Of a DNA stretch of 64,000 nucleotides, positions 31,626 through 44,019 are shown piece after piece (the first letter of the stretch is position 1; every line of letters begins with the position of its first letter). The stretch comes from Escallonia rubra. Lineage: Eukaryota > Streptophyta > Magnoliopsida > Escalloniales > Escalloniaceae. The position numbers were made by a program, and so were the translations under genes. The stretch is from NCBI GenBank assembly GCA_033065855.1, contig JAVXUO010002134.1, forward strand, positions 1-64,000, written 5' to 3'. The notes under the pieces are model-generated. The model did not search any database and was not told the origin of the DNA. It saw only the letters and a list, made by a program, of their open reading frames with translations.

Positions 31626-33574
31626 TTATCCCAACATCAACCAATGACAACCATGCCAACACTGATATTGCAGCCGCATAGAGGAGCACGTGGCTCCTGG
31701 AGGTGATGTCATCATATTTCCAGTTCTCAACAATTGATCCGAATTTCCCAGGTGTAACGACTATCATCGATACTAAGTACGCGGCTGTCATGAATGTGAT
31801 TGCCACCCACATTATCGCCATGAGGAGCCACGCAAAAATTCTTCGTTTCAATGGTAGGCCGCTTACAACGAGAAAGACTACGCTCATAGCAGCAACGAAA
31901 GACATTGTGTTAAAGATCCAAAAGGTCTGGTACAAGTCAGGATAGTGAGCGGCCATCAAAGATGTCCCAGCATAGAAAGTTATATTCCTATTGCCTCCAA
32001 GATCCATTGTCTTCTCATCTTGCCAAAGACCACCAGGCGGGTTAAGGGCGGCTTGATAAGCCATAGCTGCAATCAGTGTTGCAGCTACAAACAAACCATA
32101 TCCATACCGATTTTTGAACCATCTTGACGATTGGCTCCCACATTGAGTTGAATTCCTTATATGACCATTCCCCAATCATTGATTCGTAGCTATTCCCAGG
32201 TGTAACGGCTGTCATTGAGATTAGGTACGTGAGTGCCATGAATGTCATTGCCACCCACATTATCGACATGAGGAGCCACGCGAAAATCTTCGTTTCAACG
32301 GTAGGCCGCTCACAAGCAGCAGGACTACGATCAGCGCAGCAACGAAAGACGACGTGTTGTAGCTCCAGAATGTCTCGTAGACGCCGGGATAGTTAGCGGC
32401 CATTACAGATGCCCCAGCATAGAAAGTTGTAGTCTTATTGCCTTCAAAATCAAACATCTGATCCTCTTGCGAAAGACCACCAGGGGGGTTAATGGCGGCT
32501 TGATAAGCCATAGTTGCAATTAGTGTTGCAGCTATCAACAAGGCATCATACTTCTTTTCCAGCCAAGTGTGCCGCTTCTTCAAGCGATTCACCATCAGTT
32601 TGCGCATCTTTTTCCACCAAGCACGCTTTGTCATTCTGCTGCGTCGCAGTAATCCCTTGTGCTCGTAGAGTACAAATGAGTTTATCCCGTTATCGTGATC
32701 ATCTCCATTAGTTGAGTTTATCCCGTTATCGTGATCATCTCCATTAGTTGCTGGTTTGGTGACACGTGATTCTGGAGGCAAGTCTTTGGCTCTTTGAGCT
32801 CCGGCTGCAACAAGCAGATCAAAAATATCAATGGATTTCATATCCCTTGGCATGTGTTGTATGATATCCAGAGCTGTAAAACCATTTGCATTCAATGCGT
32901 TTACTCTCACAACGGGAGGTTCTCTGAGCAAATATTTCATTGTCTGCATTCAGTCCAGTTACTCTCATAAGCTAGTGAAAAAGAAAGAAGTGCTATAACT
33001 TAAGGCTAAGGTTTGATCACTTACCTCCATTTGTTTCAGAGCAGTTGCAATGCGTAAAATGGTGTTGCCATTGTGATCTTGTACGTTCGCAAGATCACCA
33101 CCTGATTCCAGTATTCGCTTTAAAGCTTCCAAATGGTTGTGTTTCACGCATAAATGCAAAATGGTCTCACCGCGGTCAAGTGTACACTGCGTGACTTGTT
33201 CTTGTGCCAAAATCAACTCTTTTATAACATCACCTCGGCCCTTCATCACCGCGAGATGAAGAGGAGTCCTTCCATCCTGATCACAAACGTGACAGACACT
33301 CGGGTCCTCCACCAATAACAGCTTCACTATCTCAACGTAGCCATTTGAAGAAGCCAAGTGAAGTGGAGAACAGCCCTGAGAATCTAGTTCCCTGACGAGA
33401 TTTGGCCGATACCCCACCAGTGCCTTCGCAAAGGCTGCATGGCCTAGCATCGGGGCTACATGCAATGGTGTCTCGTTGAAGCTGGTGACTGAAATTCTGG
33501 CAAGGGTAAGCCGATCTTCTTCCATTAACTTCTTCAATTACTCAACACTCCCACTGTACGATGCATCATAAAGC

Positions 33575-33608
33575 ATCCTCTCTCGTCTCTCTCTCTCTCT
33601 CTCTCTCT
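33575..33608. repeat. (CT)n microsatellite in exon 1 of pseudogene B
   Basis: CT repeats replace the short GAGAGAGTGATG-type segment of gene A and change the reading frame after the start codon. Confidence 0.8.
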
Positions 33609-33720
33609 AATCTCCATTGAGGATAACTGAAGAAGCCTGTTATTCATGCTTAATCTCCTCCTACTACCAAACTTTTATCAGAGACTCCAGTCTGCCTGTA
33701 AATTTTTCTGCCTACATATA

Positions 33721-33769
33721 TTTCTTGAAACATTGAGGTCCCGAGTCGGGACCTCGATGTTTCAAGAAA
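33721..33769. repeat. Compact hairpin, 23-bp arms, upstream of pseudogene B
   Basis: Arm 33721-33743 pairs with 33747-33769 with one mismatch around the 3-base loop AGT. It is absent from the matching flanks of genes A and C. Confidence 0.9.
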
Positions 33770-34966
33770 TACGAAAGTCAATCCTATGTCAATTTTTTTT
33801 TTAAGCCTCTCATCTCATCAGGCTCTCATTGCTAATAATTCGGTGCCGATTTTATTTCTCGCACGAAGTTACATTACTTAATGACGGTCCAATGTTTTGT
33901 ATTGCCTTGGCCCCTGATTGAGTGATTCTGTAACTCAGCATTTTCCTTTTCCTTCTCTTGGTCAATCTAAGTCTTGACTTCTATTTGCTTGATCCCAAAA
34001 TTTGTCATACCATCCCATTCACATTTGCCATACTCCTTTTTCTCCATAATCACCTCTGGTTGTTCTTATTGGGGCGAACCATTTCAGATCAATGGTTCTT
34101 GATCAGCTTTGTTTCCCATCTCAGTCACATGTCAACAATTCAGGACTCAACTCAGTGTACATTCTACCTGGGTAGGAAGATAAGAGACAAGGGTTCAACC
34201 AGCATCAATCATCCCTATAATCACGAGAAACAAAATCAATATTTCGAGAAAATACAGCATATTCAACGCATAACACAAAATCTTTGGATCTGCTGTCAAT
34301 GATTCTTTTTTTACACATGACGGCATAGGAAAATATTTAAAATAATTCATCCATTGCATATTTACGTTTATTGGTGAAGACAACCATGACATCTTGCAAA
34401 TGAAATACATCGAAAAAGTTAAAAGAAAAGATGCATAAAAAAGAACCAAGGATGTGCTGAAGCTGAAATAGTTAACATATTACAGGACGTTGACGCAAAT
34501 GTTACATTGAGCACCCTCAATCAAAACTTCAAGAAAAGGTAAAGGTATAGAAGAGCTAGAAAAATTAGTGTTGAAAATTTTAGCATTGAAAAATTATTAG
34601 ACATTTCAATCTTATGAAATTATTTAAAAATTGTTTATTTGGGCAAAAGGCCCGTTTCTAGTCCGCATTTGCACAGATCCATTAACTAGTCTTATATATG
34701 AAACTTGAATAATCTTCGGGCATGAATTCTTTTAGAAACTATTGCATAAACTATTAAGTCACGTTAAGCTTCACTTGCAAACCTTAAGTGATAAGAAAAA
34801 AAGTTCATCGTAGTCTCCGAGAGATACGTAAGTGGATCAAGTCTACTTCGGTCTCTTTAATTTTCTTTTCATATCATCAAGAGCTAGCTTACCACTAATA
34901 ATTCAATGCTGATTTTATCTCGCACGAAATTCCATTTGTTTAAGAACAGTAGGGAAAAAAATTCAC

Positions 34967-34998
<32 letters not shown>

Positions 34999-35032
34999 AA
35001 GAGATAAGGATACAATGTGCTAGATAAATGAT
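33770..35032. other. Upstream flank of B and downstream flank of C, duplicated DNA
   Basis: The part 33770-34160 resembles 38690-39130 upstream of gene C, as expected of promoters copied with the genes. The part 34310-35030 is another copy of the 3' flank seen at 24028 and 28258. A (CT)n run lies at about 34970-34995. No separate gene is seen. Confidence 0.7.
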
Positions 35033-35050
35033 AACTCGCATACCTTTTTC

Positions 35051-35303
35051 TTTCTTTATTTTATTTTTTTGGTCAAAGGTCCTTTGTATTCATATAAGCT
35101 CAAACAAACAATTACTATCTTATCAATCTAGTTACAAGTTCACCAGAGTATCCACATTATTGTATTCTGTCAATAGCCTCTTGAGTATCCAATCCCCATG
35201 CTTTGCACAAATCTTTATTCTGAGCTGTTGCTCGACTCCTCCTCCTCCAGCCGAGTGTTCTATAATGGATCCATTGTTTTATCATTTGGTCATATAGCCA
35301 TTC
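35051..35303 (-). mobile_element. 5'-truncated LINE-like retroposon with A-rich tail and 18-bp TSD
   Basis: It interrupts the copied 3' flank of gene C. AACTCGCATA(C/T)CTTTTTC flanks it at 35033-35050 and 35304-35321, differing at one base. On the minus strand the insert ends in an A-rich tail (CCAAAAAAATAAAATAAAG), so it is a reverse-oriented poly(A) retroposon of about 250 bp. Gene A's flank carries the target once. Confidence 0.8.
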
Positions 35304-35602
35304 AACTCGCATATCTTTTTCGTTTTCTTGGTCCCAAACTTTATTGTCTAGAATACCAATCATGTAGCAATAGTTAACAAGGACAAAACCTATACTGCAA
35401 GTCTGCAAGGGTGAAACCCTTGAGGCACTAGAAATCACAAAGTACTACGAACTACAGACATACAAATGGAGGACATATAGAGAGAAGAATGCGAAGGATT
35501 TACGCAGTTCGACGGGTGGCCTAACTCAATGGAAACACCAGTAACCTCCTCTCAGGTGCACAGAGCCACTGGAGAGGGCAAGAAGAAAACATAAATCCGC
35601 GT

Positions 35603-37228
35603 TCAAACGCTACTTTCTCCATGAGACCTTGGTGAAGAAAGCCTTTTCTTTCGACAACACTTGCATAAGAACCTCGTGATCCACATGAGGAAGCGGCAAA
35701 TGTGCACCAGCAAAACAACACCAACCAATGACAACCATGCCAACACTGATATTGCAGCCGTATAGATTAATGGCTTCCACATGGAGGTGATGTCATCATA
35801 CGTCCAGTTCTCATCAATTGATCCGAAAATCCCCGGTATAAGGATTGTCATTGATAGTAAGTACGTGAGTGCCATGAATGTGATTGCCACCCACATTACT
35901 GCCATGAGGAGCCACGCAAAAATTCTTCGTTTCAGTGGTATGCCGCTTACAACGAGAAATACTACGCTCAGAGCAGCAACGAAAGATGACGTGTTGCAGA
36001 TCACGAACATCTCGTAAACGTAGGGAGAGTGAGCGGCCATCAAAGATGTTCCGCCATTGAACGTTATAGTCCTGTTCCCTCCAAGATTCACTGTCTTATC
36101 CTCTTGCCAAAGACCACCAGGCGGGTTAATTAAGGGCCGCTTGATAAGCCATAGCTGCAATCAGTGTTGCAGCTATCAACAAGGAGTCATATTTCTTTTC
36201 CAGCCAAGTGTGCTGCTTCTTCGAGCGATTCATCTTCGAGCGATTCATCATGACCTTGCGCATCTTTTTCCACCAAGCGGGCTTTTTCATCCTGCTGCCT
36301 CGCTGCGCTCGTACAGTACTGATGAGGTTATCCCGTTATCGTGATCATCTCCTGTAGTTGCTGTGTTGGTGGCCCGTGATACTGGAGATAAGTCTATGGC
36401 TCTTAGAGCTCTAGCTGTGACAAGCAGATCACGAATATCTACAGATACAGATTTCATATCCCTTGGCATGTGTTGTATGACATCCATAGCTGTAAAACCG
36501 TTTGCATTCATTGCGTTTACTCTCACAACAGGAGGTTCTCTGAGCAAATATCTCATTGTCTGCATTCAGTCTAGTTACTCTCATAAGCTAGTGAAAAAGA
36601 AAGAAGTGCTGTAACTTAAGGCTAATAACAGTCCAATTTATATGGTTTGATCACTTACCTCCATTTGTTTCAGAGTAGTTGCAGTGTGTAAAATGGTGTT
36701 GCCATTGTGATCTTGTGCATTTGCAAGATCACGACCCAACTCCAGTAGTCGCTTCAAAGCTTCCAAATGGTTGTGTTTCACGCATAAATGCAAGATGGTC
36801 TCACTGCCGTCAAGTGTATACCGCGTGACTTGTTGTTGTGCCGAAATCAACTCTTTTATAACATCACCTCGGCCCTTCATCACCGCGAGATGAAGAGGAG
36901 TATGGCAGACTCTTGAGTCCTCCACCAACAACAGCTTCACCATCTCAACGTAGCCGTTTGCAGAAGCCAAGTGAAGTGGAGAACAGCCCTGAGAATCCAA
37001 TTCCCTGACGAGATTTGGCTGATAGCCCACTAGTGCTTTTGCCAAGGCTGCATGGCCGAGCATGAGTAGCCGGGCTACATGCAAGGGTGTTTCGTTGAAG
37101 TTGGTGACCGAAATTCTAGCAAGGGTGAGTCGATCTTCTTCCATTAACTTCTTCAATGACTCAACACTCCCAGTATATGATGCATCATAAAGCATTCTCT
37201 CTCGTCTCTCCCTCGCTCTACTCTCCAT
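35603..37228 (-). pseudogene. Ankyrin-PGG pseudogene C (two frameshifts in exon 2)
   Basis: Tandem copy of gene A. Exon 1 (37228-36659, 190 codons from MESRARER) is open, with two extra residues in HVARLLMLGH and seven missing after EDSRVCH. An in-frame upstream ATG at 37354 also exists. Exon 2 starts at 36559 and reads to a stop at about 36287, because its frame changes near 36290-36310 compared with A and B. A second break at about 36126-36131 is a doubled TTAA (TTAATTAA where A has CTTAGC and B has CTTAAC), which places a stop before NPPGG. From there 35603-36150 is open again to GESSV. A 15-bp unit (CTTCGAGCGATTCAT) is doubled at 36219-36248. A membrane-anchored product is unlikely; a soluble ankyrin fragment is possible. 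Confidence 0.85.
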
Positions 37229-37354
37229 TAAGGGTAACTGAAGAAGCCGGCTATTAATGCAAACTTCGTCTTCCTTGCTCCTTCTTTTGGCTTTTGTGTG
37301 TGAAAACCCAAAGTTTGGATGAATTCCACTGATAAACCAAGTAATTTTGGTCAT

Positions 37355-39591
37355 ACTTTAGCAACTCCCAAGGTAGAAAGTTTGCAAATGTGTGTGTGTG
37401 TGTATCCTGGTTCCTTAGTGCTTATAAACGTCATCAACTGCTTACATTCCTATTGATAATGCTTCAGTCTCTAACGGTAGTCTCTGTTTCCGTTTACTGT
37501 ATTTTTCTACTCTTTTTGGTCGGTAGCACGTCAATATGTCTGTAATGGCTGGGAGAACCTTGCTACTAAGATATATATACATCCTTCTAGAACCATGTTC
37601 ATATCGATGATAAACTTTTATATTGTGAAAGTCGCATATCAACTATACGTGTAAATTAGGATCGGTGTTATATATATTTAGTGGACTTATTATCCTTCTT
37701 TTGAGCATATTTTTTTGTTAGACATCGGACTTTAACATGGTACGAGAGTTAGGCCGTGCCCCGCCTATAGTCTTCATCTCGCACGGCGTATAGTCCGCTT
37801 CGTTCGGACCGTGGTATGGAGTCACCTAATATTTCAGGCTATGCGTGAGAGTGGGTGTCAAGATCCCGTGCGCATCGACTATTAGATGGGGATTAAGATC
37901 AGTTCTTGTACTTGCTGGGCTCTCTTTCTCTAGAGCATGTTTTTGAGTTGGACACTGGACTTTACATAGGCAATGTTTTGGCTGCTACTCAGATTGCAAA
38001 AAGATAGTTACTTTTCTCGTGTAGGTAGTTACGACCCCTGTATTAGCGACAATTGATGATAGTTAAATGTTTTTAATAACTTTTTTTTTTTTTGTAATGT
38101 TAAAAGGTGCTGATAACAAAAATTTTATTTAGTGATGTTAAAAGGCTCTGCAAGAATTTTCGTTAAAGTGATAACAAAAATGTCACTAAATATAGTTAGC
38201 TAGTGATGTTAAAAGGTTCTGCAAGAATTGTCGTTAAACTGATTAGAGAAATGTCACTAAATATATTTAGCAACAATTTTTGTTGCTATAGAAAAAGTTG
38301 TAACTATCTTCCTCCAGCTGACGTGGCAGTTAATTTTTTTTCCTTTACATATACCCTCTATTACGTAGAGGATGCCGTTTGATGTTATCGTGGTAAATTA
38401 TTCTATTAACCTCAGGTTTGATGCGGGTAAAAACCGAATGCTAGAAAATATAGGAAAATAATATCCCGGAAGCCATTGGCCATGTAACTATCGTGAACAT
38501 CTATGGAACATTTCCAAACTCGAACGTCCTTTATTTCTCAACTCCTAATTTTGAAATTGTTAACCGCCTATGGATTTAAACTATTTGGGCTTACCTAAGA
38601 TCCAAAAATAGTACCTTGGGTAACCCTTGTTAAGCTTTACTTAAAGACCTTGTTAAGAAACAAAATTCCTCATAGCCTCGATATTTGGAGAGATACGAAA
38701 GTCAAGTTTTCGTCGCTTTTTTTAGTTGTGTTTCATCTCATCAAGCGGTTATCGCTAAGAATTTTGTACCGATTTTATTTCTCACATGAAGTTACATTCT
38801 TTAACGACGGTGCAATGTTTTGCATTGCCTTGGCCCCCGATTCAGTGATTCTGTAACTCAGCATCTTCTTTTTCCTTTTCTTGGTCATCATCTGCAAATT
38901 CTCAACCCTTCGAAGACCTGGCTTCTATTTGCTTGATCCCAAATGCTTGTCATACCATGCCAGTCACATTTGCCTTTACTTCTTTATTCTCCACAATCAC
39001 CTGCTGGTTCTTATTAGGGTGGAACCATTTCAGATCAATGCTGCTTGATCAGCTTTGTAGCCCATCTCAGTCACTTGTTCAACAACTTCGGACTCAACTG
39101 GGTGTACGTTCTACCTGGGTACGAAGATACAGTACAAGGGTTCAACCAGCATCAATCATCGCTATAATCACACACGAGAAGCGGAATCAAAATTTCCATT
39201 GAACACAGCATATTCAACGCGTAACACATAACCGTTCTGCTGTCACTGAATCAGAACTGAAGCCCGGAGGAATAATGATCTCAAACATGAATAACCTTGT
39301 CGAGTATTGGTGTTATGTCTTTCTCTGGCGGAAAGGCTAGAAGAAAAGAATCCCAGATCAAACTTCCACCGTCTTCACTTGACACTGATTAGTCGCCAAC
39401 ATGCGATTTCAATCAAATTGAATTGCAATACGATACTTTTTACAAATTACACATCAAACGTTTATAAATATGATGAGAGAATATTCATCGATCTCGTAGT
39501 ATACAAAAACAATGAGGAATGTACAACTCCGCACGTTAACAATCTTGAACGTCTATAAACAACCTCGTCTGGCGAGAGAGACAGTTTGATG
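37355..39591. other. Intergenic region between genes C and D
   Basis: A (GT)n run lies at about 37388-37402. The part 37725-37975 (GACATCGGACTTTA words at both sides) looks like a degenerate element. The part 38040-38290 repeats GTGATGTTAAAAGG(C/T)TCTGCAAG twice, a decayed MITE-like sequence. The part 38690-39240 matches the upstream flank of B. Nothing coding is recognised. Confidence 0.5.
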
Positions 39592-42500
39592 CTACATGTA
39601 TGATTCTTCTTCTTCATGACGACGTAATCTCGATGTAAGTCTTCTTTGAATCTTTTTTACGTAGTCATTGCTTTTGATAATCCTTGTCATGCGAACGGCA
39701 TTTAAGATGAAAATCACAACCATCAATGTCAACCACGTCAAAACAGATATTTCAGTTACCTCCCGCAGCGTGCCTTGGACATCGTTATCTTTCGGTGACA
39801 TGTTTCTTAGAGATACAAAGTAGGTCATAACTTGTGCAGTGATTGCAATCCACGTTATTATCATTTGAATCCACATCCATCTTCGTCGTCTCAGAGGCAA
39901 TCCACTAACGAGTAGAAGAATTATGCTCAGAGAAGCGAGGAAGGCAATCGTGTTAAAAATCATGAACTGGCCATATTGAAATGGCTCGCGGTATGCCATA
40001 ATTGATTCACCCACAGTATGAGGGTCGTCCACGGGCTTGCCATCGGAATCCACTTGATAGTCATCTTGCCAAACTCCTCCTGGCGGGGTTAAGGCAGCTT
40101 GGAAGGCCACTGTTGCAATAAGTGACGCAACCACCATTAATGCGCTTCTTTTTCTACCAAACCAGTCAGTATGATGCTTCACTTGTGGCATCTCTGATTT
40201 GCTCTCTTGTGAGGATAAGCGTCTTGGGGTTTGAGGAAATGCTTGTGGAGTAGAGTCGTTTGTGATTAAATGCAAATTCTTCACGGTTAAAGCTCCAGAG
40301 CATCGCAGTAGGTCTTCAATATCCATATCTCTCAAATCTCTTGGACTCTGTAATAGAATGTCTAGAGCAGTAAAACTGCTCGAATTCAGTACATTAACCT
40401 CGACCCCAATTGTAGAAAGCAAAAACTTCACAATCTGCACAATGACAAAAGCAACACGCGAATTTAAATTGGTATTAGGAGTTTTTGCACAACTTATGCC
40501 TCAGTGCCCTACTTGCCCTGTACTAAACAAATTGAGAGGAGGAAAATCCATTCCAAAATCATTTGATTCTACAAAAATTGTAACTAGTAGGGAATAGCAG
40601 GCCATATAGTCCCCTGTCCACGTTCAAGTTCAAAGACACTTCATGGGAAGCTCTTGCATTTCTTTTGAAGTTGTTTACGAAAAGCTGTCATCAGTACTTC
40701 CATACCTTCATCAGCACTGAAGTTGCTTCAGAAAGTAACATTTCCTCCAGAAGTACTTTCATGAAGTTGCCGGAGAGGTGATTTTCCATGTTTACACAAC
40801 ATTATAGAAATCAGTTTTCATCATTATTTCATATTGTTAGACAGACACAATTGAGCTGAAAGGATACCTAATGTTCGCACCCGACCCCTTCAGCCAAGTG
40901 AAATAACATTCATTTACCTTAATTTTTCAGTAAAACAAACACCATTGTATCAGTAGAGGACAATCAGTAGATGAGCATTCGCTTGTCACAATTCATATCT
41001 AGTTTAAGACCCTTCCTACTTGCCACCTTGAATGTCCTCGCTCCACAAAAATTGGTGAGTAAACAGGTTGCATCTACATACCATTGTCATCGGTATATTT
41101 CTATATGCGCATCATCTCCAAAATCCTAAGCTCACGCCAACTGAAGAAAGCATTTTACCCAAACTTCTTTGCCCTCCAAAATCCCACATGTAGGCAAAAA
41201 TTGATCCAAGGTCCCATGGTACCACCATAAGAGATTTTACCAGCTGAACTTGTTGACACCCACATCATTTCTTCATGCAATTGCATGTTCTGTTCCGGAA
41301 ATCACAATTCTCTCGTGGTTAAACTTAACTTCTAGCTGTGCACTATTAAGATGTTCAAGTAGCAATTGTTTATCTAGTGATATCCCTTTAAATGGAATAT
41401 CCCCATAATTTTTTGTTGCTGTCTTTTGTTAATCAATTTCTCCTCTGCTTTCATATACTACTTCCATGTCCTCAATGAGATTGCCCCCCTTACATTGACA
41501 TAAAAGAATAACCATTGCAAGACTGCTGCTTAAAATCTTGGAACTTTTGCATTTCCATGGCTTATGAAAGATGACCACACCAAAAAAGGAAAAGAAAAAT
41601 GATCCCCAACGTCTTCTCAATGGTTCCATCTAAAATCAGGATGCAGTATCGCGACCCATTCAGCGGGACAGCTAAACGGGAATTCTAATGTCTATACAGG
41701 CCATCATAAGCATTTAATTAACTTTCAATCTGTCATACTAGTTCCATTTAAAGTTTTGGAGTTCCCTTGCCTGAACAATTTGTACTTATGTTCCGTCACA
41801 AGTCTAATTCAATGTCAATGTGTTCAAAACTCTAGCTCAGGGAACCGGCTATAGTACGAACCGACTCAAATTTGGAATGGAGCCAGTACCATTTTTAGGT
41901 TTATTCCTCTAGCTAGCTCTAGCTCTGTAATTAGTCTATGCATTCCAAATTCCAGTTTTGAATCTGCTAATTCATCAATCTAATGGAAAGTTAACAAACA
42001 CAGCCATATTCATAGATGGAAAGTGCATTTGTGCATAGAAAGGTACCTCAATTTGCTTCTTGGCCACAGCAATATGCAAGACAGAGTTGCCCTCACAATC
42101 CTTCCAATTCACGACCTCCCCATCCCTCTCCACCACCTGATCAAGCAACACCTTCATCGCCTCCAGCCGGCCATGCTTCACACACAGGTGCAGAGCAGTC
42201 TCCCCTCGGTCAGTCAGCACCCGGGTCGACTCGGGCACGACCTGGACCAGCTCAGCCAGGACCCCAGCTCGCCCCTTCGCCGCCGCCACGTGCGCCGCCG
42301 CCCTCCCGTCCAAGTTCCGCACCAGACCCATCTCGGGATCCGCCGCCAGCAGCCTCCTCGCCACCTCCACGTGCCCTTTTGCAGCCGCCAGGTGGAGGGG
42401 CGAGTTGCCCAGCGAGTCCAGCTCGGCGGCCAACTCAGGCTTGTGACTCAATACCTCCGCTACGAATTCAACGTGGCCCAGCATCGCGGCCGTGTGCAGG

Positions 42501-42619
42501 GGCGTCTCAGCTATGCAAGACACGATGGTTCTGTCCAATACAAGTGGGTCTTCTTTGAGGAGTTGCAGCAGTGAGCTAACACTTCCATTCACAGCTGCTT
42601 CTGAGAGCACACTTTCCAT
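39592..42619 (-). CDS. Ankyrin-repeat PGG-domain membrane protein, gene D (BDA1-like, two exons)
   Basis: Exon 1 is 42619-42047 and exon 2 is 40434-39592, with donor GTACCT, acceptor TGTGCAG and phase 0, giving 471 residues. Ankyrin repeats include ETPLHTAAMLGHVEFVAEVL, NSPLHLAAAKGHVEVARRLL, AAAHVAAAKGRAGVLAEL, ETALHLCVKHGRLEAMKVLL and NSVLHIAVAKKQIEIVKFLL. The PGG domain reads SLIATVAFQAALTPPGGVWQDD, followed by further hydrophobic helices and a basic tail (KIQRRLTSRLRRHEEEE). It shares architecture, intron position and strand with genes A to C but has diverged clearly, and exon 1 is GC-rich. It is a likely plasma-membrane or endomembrane protein of the BDA1/ACD6 class; its function here is unknown. 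Confidence 0.92.
40435..42046 (-). other. Intron of ankyrin gene D, 1.6 kb
   Basis: It lies between donor GTACCT and acceptor TGTGCAG. No gene, RNA or recognisable element is seen inside. It is far longer than the roughly 100-base introns of genes A to C. Confidence 0.7.
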
Positions 42620-43770
42620 CTTCTCCCTAAGATGCTAAAGATTCATGGACAGTTTATCTCTCTAGGATTCGAAGTTCTGATCTGTGGAACTTCCATTCAT
42701 GGAATGATTCAAAGTCAAACTAGAGCAGCTGAGGGAGAGAGGTAGCATTGGGTCAACTGTCTCCGTTTGTTGGACCCATTCGAAGCTTCGACGGGTAAAA
42801 CAAGAGGAGTTTCCATATCTTGTGGTTGTTAATTTTAAGTTTTAATTGAAGGCCTCAGAATTTAGATATTTTAATTTTTCTTTTCTCTTAAGAATAATTT
42901 GGAGAATAAATATTAGAATGTGAATCAAGTTACAAAAATAGTCGGACCACTTTCCTTGACGCCGCGGTTTTATAGATTTATGCAATTAAATTGAAATTCT
43001 TATAATTACAGACTTTAAATATACATAAGTAAAAGAAAGTTTGACCGGCACAAGCGAACTCAAAAATCACAATACTTTGAAGTGATTTTTCATATATAGC
43101 AAACGTAAAGTGAAATGTTGAAACAAAAGATATAACGTAATATCAAAAGAAGTCAATAACATTAGTAAGTGACTGGATGGCGCAGCAAATCATCCAGCGT
43201 TATTCAATTACACAACTTATAAGTATCTTACGAACAAAATTACGCTCATTCTTATCAGCTATTCTGTTAACGATTAATTTGTTTTTGAAGTATTTTTGCT
43301 GATTATCTAGTTACTTTTGAAGTCAAGCATATGCAATTAACAATTAGCATCTGGGTCATAACCTCGTTTAGTCCTTGCTTAAGTTATAGATTTTGGTTCG
43401 ATTTGTTAATATAAAATTGCGTGGATAACAGTAAAGCAAATTCGTTTGAAAGTCAACATTTTTAAGAAGCTTCCTAAGCATGATGTAACTAAGCATAACT
43501 ACCATTTCTTTTTCTTCCCCAGGTTTGTAGTCCTTATCAATAGTTTTATATCATGAGAAAACTTTACATAAAAATCAGGGTTAATTAACTATACCGATCC
43601 AAGAGATTTGGGTAAGATTATGCGGTCTTCAGATAGAGTTTGGAAAATAGGCCTCAATTCTGTCGTTTTACTTAACTAACGAAATACCTAAATACATAAC
43701 GGAATGGTCAAAATGACCAAATTGTCCATGACTTAAAAGGTAAATTCTTTACCATGCCATTTCTTTTATC
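42620..43770. other. Upstream region of gene D, nothing recognised beyond AT-rich DNA
   Basis: The first 200 bases probably hold the leader and promoter of gene D. The part 43590-43690 (ACCGATCCAAG and TTCTGTCGTTTTACTTAAC) is echoed at 44875-44985, so the block between may be an insertion or a duplicated unit. Confidence 0.4.
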
Positions 43771-43771
43771 T

Positions 43772-43965
43772 CCCTAATTTTCAAATTAGGGTTTCAAAAA
43801 GAATTGAAACCCTAATTTTCAAATTAGGGTTTTAAGTCATTCCTTTATCTCCCTAATTTTCAAATTAGGATTTCAATTTTAATAAGAATTGAAACCCTAA
43901 TTTTCGAATTAGGGTTTCAAGCCATTCCTTTATTATCTCCCTAATTTTCAAATTAGGGTTTCAAT
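43772..43965. repeat. Five CCCTAATTT-AAATTAGGG hairpins with telo-box-like words
   Basis: CCCTAATTTTC(A/G)AATTAGG(G/A) starts at 43772, 43810, 43851, 43895 and 43939, spaced about 40-45 bp. Neighbouring TTTCAA and TTGAAA join them into larger inverted repeats. AAACCCTAA, a telo-box-like word, appears at their borders. Confidence 0.9.
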
Positions 43966-44019
43966 TCTTTTTCAATTTCAACATTTATTATCTAACTTTT
44001 TAAGAAATCGAAAAGCATT

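Larger units (their letters stand above)
30860..33640 (-). pseudogene. Ankyrin-PGG pseudogene B (frameshifts, stop, doubled TM domain, insertion)
   Basis: Tandem copy of gene A. Exon 1 (about 33640-33025) has a (CT)n run in its first codons that shifts the frame, and TAA (33538-33540) where A has TCA, in SVES/LKKL. Exon 2 starts at 32943 and keeps ankyrin and PGG sequence, but a missing base near 32285 breaks the frame in LKRRIFAWLL. At about 32130-32100 it runs into a second PGG/membrane segment (AATLIAAMAYQAALNPPGG, down to 31621), so the membrane domain is partly doubled. About 580 bp of unrelated DNA (31042-31625) separates this from the final codons and 3' region at 30860-31041. A 30-bp stretch encoding NGDDHDNGI is also tandemly doubled (32690-32745). 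No functional product is expected. Confidence 0.9.

Noticed and set aside
42016-42574. Long plus-strand frames (about 180 codons) opposite ankyrin gene D
   Set aside because: Antisense shadows of the GC-rich ankyrin exon 1; Pro/His-rich with no family resemblance.
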